DNA from: Flavobacterium sp. CYK-55
GTDB lineage: Bacteria; Bacteroidota; Bacteroidia; Flavobacteriales; Flavobacteriaceae
DNA: 64,000 nt
Reading direction: 5' to 3'
Assembly (NCBI RefSeq): GCF_018413465.1
Contig: NZ_JAHCDK010000003.1
Location: forward strand, 1-64,000
The position numbers and the translations under genes are program-made. Shown here piece after piece: positions 55,389 to 62,923 of the stretch (position 1 is the stretch's first letter; each line of letters starts with the position of its first letter). The notes under the pieces were generated by a model, which saw only the letters and a list, made by a program, of their open reading frames with translations, was not told where the DNA came from and made no database searches.

Positions 55389-56321
55389 ATGATGCATACG
55401 ATTGATATCAAAGAATTTTATAAAGAAATGTGCGGCAATTCCAATTGTCAGCTCGATTATTTTTTAGATCAAAAAAACAACACTGATCTAGGACATTTTA
55501 ATGTTTTTGACATTGCCAAATTCTACTATTGCAACCCAAAAAAGTCTGAGATGACTTATAACCGCAGGCTGTACTACAAAATCAGCCTGATTAAAGGCAG
55601 CAATTTGGTTGAGTATGCCGATAAAACAGTGCTCATTGAAAAGCAGGGGATTTTATTTGCAACGCCTAAAATTCCTTATCGATATACACCTCAAAACAGT
55701 GAGCAAGGAGGGTGTTTTTGTGTGTTTACCAAAGATTTTCTGTCTAAATTACACACGGGAATTTTGCTAGATGACTTGCCCATTTACCAGCCCAATACTG
55801 ATTTTGTCTTTGAACTCACCGATGAACAATTTGCCGAAATTGAAGCTATTTTTAAAAAGATGGACGCTGAACTATCATCAGATTATCTTTATAAATATGA
55901 TTTGTTGCGCAATTATGTTTTAGAGCTGATTCATTTAGGGCAAAAATTAAAACCCGTGCAAACACCCGGGCCGGTCACCAACGCGGCTAGTAGAATCTCA
56001 GCGCTGTTTATTGAATTGCTCGAAAGGCAGTTTCCGATTGAGAGCGATGTGCAGAAAATTCAGCTCAAAACTCCGCTTGACTTTGCTTCAACGCTGGGCA
56101 TTCACATCAATCACCTCAATAAAGTGCTCAAAGAAACCACGGGTCGAAGCACCACAGAAATCATCAACAGCCGCTTGGCCGAAGAAGCCAAAATACTGCT
56201 CAAACAAACGCAATGGAACATTTCTGAAATAGCCTTTGCCTTGGGCTTTGATGAGGTGGCTCATTTTTCAAATTTCTTCAAAAAGCAAACCTCACTTTCT
56301 CCGCTCAAGTATAGAAATTGA
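55389..56321 (+). CDS. AraC family transcriptional regulator
   Basis: 310 residues (or 309 from the second Met). The N-terminal cupin-like ligand domain precedes a C-terminal pair of HTHs: PLDFASTLGIHINHLNKVLK and WNISEIAFALGFDEVAHFSN, ending with the FFKKQTSLSPLKYRN box. It is 88 bp upstream of an SDR oxidoreductase on the same strand, its likely target. Ligand unknown. Confidence 0.9.
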   Translation: MMHTIDIKEFYKEMCGNSNCQLDYFLDQKNNTDLGHFNVFDIAKFYYCNPKKSEMTYNRRLYYKISLIKGSNLVEYADKTVLIEKQGILFATPKIPYRYTPQNSEQGGCFCVFTKDFLSKLHTGILLDDLPIYQPNTDFVFELTDEQFAEIEAIFKKMDAELSSDYLYKYDLLRNYVLELIHLGQKLKPVQTPGPVTNAASRISALFIELLERQFPIESDVQKIQLKTPLDFASTLGIHINHLNKVLKETTGRSTTEIINSRLAEEAKILLKQTQWNISEIAFALGFDEVAHFSNFFKKQTSLSPLKYRN

Positions 56322-56409
56322 TTGAAATTTGCAAATTTAAGATTGACTTTTGCAAACCATCACAGGTTTTTTCAACAGAACTTTGCCCCATCATTTTAAA
56401 ACAATAATT

Positions 56410-57171
56410 ATGAACAATAGCAAAGTAGCTTTGGTTACCGGTGGCAGCCGCGGACTGGGCAAAGAAATGGCCTTTCATTTGGCCTGCAAAGGTTTTGATG
56501 TCATCATTACGTATCAAACCAATAAAGCATTGGCTGATGCAGTGGTCAGCCAAATAAAATCGTTGGGCCAAAAGGCCGTAGCACTGCCTTTAGACGTAGC
56601 CCAAAGTAACAGTTTTGGCGCTTTTGCCCACACCGTTACAGAAACGCTTAGCAATGAATTTGGTGTATCGGGCTTGCATGCCTTGGTGAACAATGCGGGT
56701 ATTGGGGTTCATGCAGCCTATGAAAGCACCACCGAAGAACAGTTTGATCAAATGGTGAACATTCATTTAAAAGCCGCTTACTTTTTGACGCAAAAACTCT
56801 TGGGTGTACTGAGCGATGGGGCAAGCATTGTCAATATATCGTCAGGGCTGGCCCGATTCAGCTTTAACAACTATTCGGCCTATGCCATCATGAAAGCCGG
56901 AATTGAGAGTTTGAGCCGTTATCAAGCCTTAGAGCTCGGCAGCAGAAAAATCAGAGTCAACACCGTAGCGCCGGGCGCTATAGAAACTGATTTTGGCGGT
57001 GGGGCAGTACGCGACAACCAAGAGCTCAACAACATGATTGCGAACCGAACCGCCTTGGGTAGAGTAGGATTAGCCGATGATGTTGGTAGCGTAGTGGCAT
57101 TTTTATGCAGTGAAGAGGCCAAATGGGTCAATGCCCAAAGAATTGAAGTAGCGGGTGGTTTTGCTATTTAA
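56410..57171 (+). CDS. Short-chain dehydrogenase/reductase
   Basis: 253 residues from the ATG at 56410. Rossmann motif VTGGSRGLG, NNAGIG, the catalytic Ser in VNISSGLARF, YSAYAIMKAG with the Tyr-x3-Lys pair, and APGAIETDF. Classical SDR using NAD(P)H, and the substrate cannot be inferred. Its upstream neighbour is an AraC regulator, an arrangement usual for inducible SDR genes. A strong terminator follows. Confidence 0.9.
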   Translation: MNNSKVALVTGGSRGLGKEMAFHLACKGFDVIITYQTNKALADAVVSQIKSLGQKAVALPLDVAQSNSFGAFAHTVTETLSNEFGVSGLHALVNNAGIGVHAAYESTTEEQFDQMVNIHLKAAYFLTQKLLGVLSDGASIVNISSGLARFSFNNYSAYAIMKAGIESLSRYQALELGSRKIRVNTVAPGAIETDFGGGAVRDNQELNNMIANRTALGRVGLADDVGSVVAFLCSEEAKWVNAQRIEVAGGFAI

Positions 57172-57190
57172 ATAAATCACTTATGATGAT

Positions 57191-57215
57191 AAAAAGCCGC
57201 TGTAGCGGCTTTTTT
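57191..57215 (+). terminator. Intrinsic terminator after the SDR gene
   Basis: AAAAAGCCGCT pairs with AGCGGCTTTTT around a 2-3 nt loop, 19 bp after the stop. Confidence 0.9.
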
Positions 57216-57239
57216 GTTGACAATTCTGTAACGTCCCTC

Positions 57240-58110
57240 GCGCCAGCGAAAGGGTCAGTAATGATTAAAGATTAACGATGAAGCATTGGTGTAACCGAGA
57301 AACCAATATAGGTTTAAAAAGTGTAAAAGGTTTAAGAAGTTTAGTCGAGATATTCAGTCATACGAATCATTTCATTTCCAAATTTTCAAATTATCTCATT
57401 TTCAAATTACCTTCAGTCATACAACGAAGCGGTCTATAGCAAAGCGTGTCCGTAGGCGCAGCCGTGTCTATATCCCAGCTGTCTATTTCTGTTTAAAAAG
57501 TGTAAAAGGTTTAAGAAGTATAGATTGAAGCCCCATTCGTAATTCGTAATTCATAATTCGTAATTCGTAATTTGCTGAGAAGCTGAGAAGCTGAGTGCCT
57601 GATATAGGTTTAAAAAGTGTAAAAGGTTTAAGAAGTTGAGTTTGAAGCATCATTTGTAATTCGTAATTTGCTGAGGGGCTGAGTGCCTGATATAGGTTTA
57701 AAAAGTGTAGAAAGTTTAAGATGTTTAGATTGAAGCCCCATTCATAATTCATAATTCGTAATTCGTAATTCATAATTTGCTGAGTGCCTGATATAGGTTT
57801 AAAAAGTGTAGAAAGTTTAAGAAGTTGATTGGAAACAACAGTGTAAACTGATGCCTTGTCACCCCGAGCGCAGTCGAGTGAAGATTAACGATTAACGATT
57901 AAAGAATAACTATGGTTGATTTCTGAAACATTGGTGTAACCGAGAAACCAATATAGGTTTAAAAAGTGTAAAAGGTTTAAGAAGTTTAGATTGAAGCCCG
58001 ATTCGTAATTTGCTGAGTGCCTGAGTGCCTGAGAAGCTGAGTGCCTGAGAAGCTGCGCATAAAGATTAACAATTAACAAACTCAGCCGCTCAGTCACTAA
58101 TATCAGCACG
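57240..58110. repeat. Large mosaic dispersed-repeat block
   Basis: A ~0.9-kb convergent gap with no real gene. Six rightward copies of the 43-bp core start at 57312, 57491, 57608, 57696, 57797 and 57957. They alternate with ATTCGTA heptamer arrays (around 57535 and 57740), CTGAG-N3 octamers (a run at 58013-58056), GATTAAC heptamers (57883-57905), TTTTCAAA modules and a GTCACCCCGAGCGCAGTCGA unit near 57857. Short open frames with MNYELRIMNYEL-type sequence are side products. Confidence 0.9.
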
Positions 58111-58126
58111 ATCTACAAAATTTTTT

Positions 58127-58241
58127 GTGACAAAAAAAAAGTAAAGTTCAAATTTGTCACAGTTTTTGTGACAAAATAAAAGTAAATTTGAAATTTGTCA
58201 CAGATTTTGTGACAAAAAAAAGTTTTTTAAAATTTTGTCAC
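58127..58241. repeat. Three phased 41-bp units with GTGACAAA/TTTGTCAC palindromes
   Basis: GTGACAAA begins at 58127, 58168 and 58209 (exact 41-bp period), and TTTGTCAC begins at 58153, 58194 and 58234. Each unit is GTGACAAA-N18-TTTGTCAC with an A/T interior, joined by 7-bp spacers. The 41-bp period is close to four helical turns, so the sites lie on one face of the DNA. Position: between the SDR terminator side and the hsdR terminator, with no gene start nearby. Confidence 0.85.
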
Positions 58242-58303
58242 AAAAAAATGGAGTGGTCGTTGTTTGTACCTATCCAGTATTGCATGTTGGTGGGCTTGAA
58301 ATA

Positions 58304-58328
58304 AAAAAGCCTCTCATAGAGGCTTTTT
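58304..58328 (-). terminator. Terminator after hsdR
   Basis: AAAAAGCCTCT pairs with AGAGGCTTTTT around a CAT loop, 5 bp after the hsdR stop. Its T-runs on both strands make it bidirectional. Confidence 0.9.
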
Positions 58329-58332
58329 ACTT

Positions 58333-61300
58333 TTATCTATTCTTCTTAAAATGCTCAGCTTGCTCAAAAATCTCCTTATAAACTTCATCACGATCCACCG
58401 GTGGGTAGTCATTATCGGCCAGTAGAATGATTAAGTCAACTTTCAGTTCGGCTTTGATGTCGTCGCGTTTGCTCCAATCAGTATATTTGGCTTTGTCATC
58501 AACTACTTCTTTTACTTTTTTAGCCAGGGTCAATAGCTTTTCTTCGGGGTAAGCGAAGTCATATTTTAGGGTTAGCATTTTTAGAATGTCGTAAAATGCT
58601 TTTTCTTCAATGTTGATGCCCAGTTCTTCAAGGCTTTCGTTTTCTTTTTTAATAGCGTAGTATAAGGCAATAATTTCATCGGTAAAATCTTCTAAAACTT
58701 CGCTGCGCAGTACATCGTTTTCTTTGCGTTCGTTGTAGCGTTGTACGATGTATTCTAATCGTTTTGAAAAATCAATGCCTGCAACTTTATTGACCTTTTT
58801 CATGCGGTCAATGGCTTGTTCTAGTAACTTTTGCAATAGTTTGAACTTGGTATGCGGCAACTTTATTTTATCTAGTTTGGCTAAATAATCATCTGAGAAT
58901 AAGTCAATTTCATGGGCTTCTTCATTTCCGAGTTTAAAGATTTCTTCTACGCCCTGACTCTCGATGGCCTGTTGAATCATCACCCGAACTTTCTCATTCA
59001 TTTGTGCTGCATCGGGTGCATTACCTCTGATTAGTTTATAGATGATTGAGCGCACGGCTATATAAAAATGAATGTGGTCTTTTTCTATAGCTGTGATTAA
59101 TTCACTGCCCGAGCAAATATCAAAGGCTGCCTTTAACCGCTTGACCATATTCATAAAGCGGTTTTCTAATTCTTTGGTGGTTTGGGCAAATTCTGCCGCT
59201 TTGTTCAGCGTTTGCAATTGCTCCAACGGTCTGCCGGTGTAGTATAATGAGGTATCAATCTTATGAAACAACTTGTCTAACAAGTCTAAATGATTCTTCA
59301 CAATGACTACCGATTGTTCCACTTCATCTATGTTGTCGGTCGCGTTGTTATTGTATTGCGCTAAGGCCATATTCATTTGTTTTTTGATACCGATATAATC
59401 AACGACCAATCCTTTTTCTTTACCTTCAAACTTGCGGTTAACCCTCGATATGGTTTGTATCAGGTTGTGGCGTTGTATGGGTTTGTCAATGTATATAGTA
59501 TCTAAAAAAGGTACGTCAAATCCGGTAAGCCACATATCTACTACAATGGCTATCTTAAAGTTTGAATGTTCAAACTTAAACTGGCGGTCTAATTCTTTGC
59601 GGTATTCTTTGGTGCCCAACAAATCGTAAAACGCCTTAGAATCGTCTTTACTGCGGGTCATGACCATTTTTATTTTTTCAATCGGTACCAACTCGCGTTT
59701 TTCTTTTTCGCTCAGTTGCTCGGGGTGTTCGGCTGTTTTAGCCATACCCCAATCGGGGCGGAGCACCAGTATATTTTGATAAAAGGCATAAGCAATCTCA
59801 CGGCTGCTGCACACAAACATAGCTTTACCGCATACGGTTGATTTTTCTTCAACCCGTTTTTCGTAGTGTTTTACAAAATCTTCTGCCAAGGCTTTTAAAC
59901 GGGAAGGGTCACCCAATATCACATTCATTTGTGACATGGCTTTTTTGCTCTCTTCAATCTGGTTTTCGTTGCTGCCTTCTTCTGCGCATTGCTCGTAGTA
60001 TGATTCTATTGCTTTGAGTTTGTCGTTGTGTAGTAATACTTTGGCTGCGCGCCCTTCATACACCAACGGTACGGTGATTTCATCGGCTACTGATTCGCGC
60101 ATGGTATACGCGTCTACAATCTCGCCAAACACATCAATGGTGGCATCAACAGGCGTACCGGTAAACCCTACATAGGTTGCATTGGGCAAAGAGTCGTGCA
60201 AGTGTTTGGCAAAGCCAAATGATTTTTTGATACCGCCATCTACTTGTTTTACTTTTTGGTTTAAGTTGGTTTGGCTGCGGTGCGCTTCATCAGAGATACA
60301 AACCACGTTAAAGCGGTCGGTGAGGAGTTGGGTGTCTTCGGTAAATTTGTGTATGGTGGTTAAGAAAACCCCGCCACTGTTGCGCCCTTGTAACAACTCA
60401 CGCAGGTGAGAGCGGCTTTCTACACTAACAATGTTTTCATCGCCTATAAAACCTTTGGCATTGGTAAACTGTGCCGAAAGTTGGTCGTCTAAATCGGTGC
60501 GGTCAGTAATGAGCACAAGGGTAGGGCTTTTAAAATGCGTGCTGCGCATCAACAAGCGCGATAAGAACAACATCGTGTAACTTTTGCCGCAACCGGTCGT
60601 GCCAAAATAAGTACCACCTTTTCCGTTGCCTTGCGGTTTTTGGTTTTGAATGATGTTGTCAAACAATTTATTAGCCGCATAATACTGCGGGTAGCGACAC
60701 ACTATTTTTTCATTCTTTTTGCTGCTGTCGGGCAGGTAGATAAAGTTCTGAATAATATCGCACAAACGGTCTTGATGAAACATGCCTTGAATCAAAGTAA
60801 ACATGGAGTCAATGCCGTCGGCTTCGTTTTCCATACCGGCTATTTTGCGCCAGGCATAGTAAAAATCATAAGGCGCAAAGTATGAACCTGCTTTGGTATT
60901 CACGCCATCGCTGATCACACAAAAAGCGTTGTATTTAAACAACTCGGGGATGTCTCTTTTATAGCGCACCGTTAGCTGAATATACGCATCGTGTATGGTG
61001 GTTTCTTCTTGAATGGCGGTTTTAAACTCAAAAACCACCAGCGGTAACCCATTGATATACACTATCAAATCGGGGATGCGCATTTCATAGCCTTTAATGG
61101 CCAATTGGTTCACCACGGTATAGGTATTATTTTGCGGTTGTGCAAAATCAATCAGCTGAATGAATATGTCTTTTTGGTGGGTATCTTCTCGTTTTAAAAC
61201 AAAGCCATCTGAGAGCAACTTCATGAATGCTTTATTTGATTCATACAAATCAGAAGCGGGCAATCGTTCAAGGTTGCGGACAATTGAGTCAATTTCAGAC

Positions 61301-61518
61301 GCGGAAATGTTGTGTGGGGCGTATTGTGTTTTGAGAAAGTTTTTGAGCTCGTCTAGCAACAATACATTTTCAGTGGCAATGTGCCCATATAATTTCTCAG
61401 GCTCTTGTAAACCACTGGTCTCAGCTTTGCGAAGGCTTTTACCATTGCGGTGCTGCATAGACTGTTGGGTTAACAAGTCAATAAAAGAGAGCTCTAAGTG
61501 GGCTTCGGTGAATTTCAT
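58333..61518 (-). CDS. hsdR: Type I restriction enzyme HsdR subunit
   Basis: 1061 residues. N-terminal PD-(D/E)xK nuclease: IPDLIVYINGLPLVVFEFKT, with Asp150, Glu164 and Lys166. Translocase motor: Walker A TYFGTTGCGKSYT (about 306-313), DEAH box ISDEAHRSQ (410-413), motif III VGFTGTPV (about 450-457) and motifs V-VI in MWLTGFDVPFLDTIYIDKP and QTISRVNRKFEGK. The C-terminal helical domain contacts the methylase. It cleaves unmethylated DNA after ATP-driven translocation, but needs HsdM and HsdS, which are not in this window. Start is 1 bp after the AlbA_2 gene's stop, so they are coupled. Confidence 0.94.
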   Translation of the reverse strand: MKFTEAHLELSFIDLLTQQSMQHRNGKSLRKAETSGLQEPEKLYGHIATENVLLLDELKNFLKTQYAPHNISASEIDSIVRNLERLPASDLYESNKAFMKLLSDGFVLKREDTHQKDIFIQLIDFAQPQNNTYTVVNQLAIKGYEMRIPDLIVYINGLPLVVFEFKTAIQEETTIHDAYIQLTVRYKRDIPELFKYNAFCVISDGVNTKAGSYFAPYDFYYAWRKIAGMENEADGIDSMFTLIQGMFHQDRLCDIIQNFIYLPDSSKKNEKIVCRYPQYYAANKLFDNIIQNQKPQGNGKGGTYFGTTGCGKSYTMLFLSRLLMRSTHFKSPTLVLITDRTDLDDQLSAQFTNAKGFIGDENIVSVESRSHLRELLQGRNSGGVFLTTIHKFTEDTQLLTDRFNVVCISDEAHRSQTNLNQKVKQVDGGIKKSFGFAKHLHDSLPNATYVGFTGTPVDATIDVFGEIVDAYTMRESVADEITVPLVYEGRAAKVLLHNDKLKAIESYYEQCAEEGSNENQIEESKKAMSQMNVILGDPSRLKALAEDFVKHYEKRVEEKSTVCGKAMFVCSSREIAYAFYQNILVLRPDWGMAKTAEHPEQLSEKEKRELVPIEKIKMVMTRSKDDSKAFYDLLGTKEYRKELDRQFKFEHSNFKIAIVVDMWLTGFDVPFLDTIYIDKPIQRHNLIQTISRVNRKFEGKEKGLVVDYIGIKKQMNMALAQYNNNATDNIDEVEQSVVIVKNHLDLLDKLFHKIDTSLYYTGRPLEQLQTLNKAAEFAQTTKELENRFMNMVKRLKAAFDICSGSELITAIEKDHIHFYIAVRSIIYKLIRGNAPDAAQMNEKVRVMIQQAIESQGVEEIFKLGNEEAHEIDLFSDDYLAKLDKIKLPHTKFKLLQKLLEQAIDRMKKVNKVAGIDFSKRLEYIVQRYNERKENDVLRSEVLEDFTDEIIALYYAIKKENESLEELGINIEEKAFYDILKMLTLKYDFAYPEEKLLTLAKKVKEVVDDKAKYTDWSKRDDIKAELKVDLIILLADNDYPPVDRDEVYKEIFEQAEHFKKNR

Positions 61519-61519
61519 T

Positions 61520-62857
61520 TTAATTTTCTATTTTCCAATATCCGTTTTTAGTTCCCACTCTGCTAATTACTTTGGCATTGATTAATGCTTTCAGATGCTT
61601 TTGGATGGCTGATTCGGCAATCCCGAGTTGTTTGGCCAGTTCTTTTCTGGTGATGGTATTTTTTTGTAGTAGTAACTGCAATACTTCTTTTTGTCTTTCG
61701 GTAACTATTTGACCACCTATTTGACCACCTATTTGACCACCTATTTGACCACCTGCTGCCTCATGGTGTAAGGTAACTAAAATACCACCATCTAACACTG
61801 TGATTTCGGGTTCAGGAAGTCCGGCTTCTTGACAGGCTTCATAAATTTTAATGGTGCCGCGCCCCCATGAATCTATATAGCCGGCTTTAAAACAAACATC
61901 GGCAATTATGGGGTTTCTGGGCCTCGATACATGGTGTCCTTTCAAACTTTCAAGAGTCATGCCTTCGGGTAAAGTACCTTCGTTCCAAATAGTAATCTTA
62001 TCATCATATACCCTAATCTGAATCATAGCGCCCATATAAGTACGGTGTACCAACGCATTTAACAGCATTTCGCGCAGGGCGGCAACAGGATAGGTCTCTT
62101 TTTCTATGCGTTGCAATCCTTCAAAAACAATAGGTTTGGTTAAGAATTTGGCATTTAGTAGTTCAGGAACCTGACTTAATAATTCTAATAGATTCCCTTC
62201 TAAAACTTCCTGAAATCGTAAATCAGCATCGGTACTGCCAAAGCGACCAATTTTAACTTTACAGTTCGGATAAAACCGGTTGGGGTCTTTTCCAAACAAA
62301 ATAAGCGCGGCACGCTTGATTTGGTTTCCGTGGGCCAATCGAAGTTTTTCTAAGGTTTCTGGTAAAGGTAAATCCAGTAGGTCTTTGGGTAAACGACCGC
62401 TAACCGCGGCCTCCTTTTTAAAAAAAGCCACGCTTTCAGGGGCAATATCAGCAAGACTCGCACTTTCTTCCATCACATCATCCCAAGTCTTTCCGGCTTT
62501 TTTGAGTAGGAATTCATTGAGTTCTACCCCGGTTAATTCTATTTTGGTACTGCCGGTTCGATAATAGTAGCGACCTCTTAGCGAAACCGGAACCGTATAC
62601 GGGTTTACTTTTATTTGAATGTATTTCTTTGTTGCTTCCTCAAGCAATTGTACATCACAAACAATACCCATATAATTGCGTATTTTGGCCGGAATGTCTT
62701 CTAAAAGCTTTTGATAGTTATCTAAATGCACTACCTCACCCGCATCATTTTTACCAATATAGATGGTACCTCCAATAGCATTGGCAAAACCACAAATCCA
62801 TTTTAGGTAGTCGTCATGCCAGGATTGCTTCCATTCTATATTTTGCGATTCGCTCAT
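61520..62857 (-). CDS. AlbA_2 / HATPase_c_4 / winged-helix protein (COG2865 type)
   Basis: 445 residues. The N-terminal Schlafen-type AlbA_2 domain has IEWKQSWHDDYLKWICGFAN and GGTIYIGKNDAGEVV. The middle GHKL-like ATPase-type domain has LREMLLNALVHRTYMG, VYDDKITIWNEGTLPEG and GYIDSWGRGTIKI. A linker of four GGQI units follows near residue 370, then a C-terminal winged helix (ITRKELAKQLGIAESAIQKH). Such proteins are frequent in type I restriction loci and defence islands; a regulator or accessory effector role is likely but unproven. It is 1 bp upstream of hsdR. Confidence 0.85.
   Translation of the reverse strand: MSESQNIEWKQSWHDDYLKWICGFANAIGGTIYIGKNDAGEVVHLDNYQKLLEDIPAKIRNYMGIVCDVQLLEEATKKYIQIKVNPYTVPVSLRGRYYYRTGSTKIELTGVELNEFLLKKAGKTWDDVMEESASLADIAPESVAFFKKEAAVSGRLPKDLLDLPLPETLEKLRLAHGNQIKRAALILFGKDPNRFYPNCKVKIGRFGSTDADLRFQEVLEGNLLELLSQVPELLNAKFLTKPIVFEGLQRIEKETYPVAALREMLLNALVHRTYMGAMIQIRVYDDKITIWNEGTLPEGMTLESLKGHHVSRPRNPIIADVCFKAGYIDSWGRGTIKIYEACQEAGLPEPEITVLDGGILVTLHHEAAGGQIGGQIGGQIGGQIVTERQKEVLQLLLQKNTITRKELAKQLGIAESAIQKHLKALINAKVISRVGTKNGYWKIEN
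61706..61753 (-). repeat. 12-bp coding tandem repeat (GGQI x 4)
   Basis: Four exact 12-bp units (TATTTGACCACC on the plus strand) encode four Gly-Gly-Gln-Ile units between the ATPase-like and winged-helix domains. Changes in copy number keep the frame, so only linker length would vary. Confidence 0.92.
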
Positions 62858-62923
62858 GGGGTATGGGTTGGTGTAGTCTATTTTATAATTGTTGGGTTTT
62901 GGTGGATTTCATTTTAATACTCA

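Noticed and set aside
57483..58109. Open frames of 96 and 74 residues with MNYELRIMNYE-type sequence
   Set aside because: They arise because 7-bp ATTCGTA repeats (7 codons per three units) and the 43-bp core stay open in one frame; no independent coding signal, and the same peptides appear wherever the repeat does (27879-28070, 31902-32114).
58127..58241. CRISPR array at the 41-bp repeats
   Set aside because: The interior between palindromes is A/T-rich and similar in all three units rather than unique spacer-like, and no cas genes are present.
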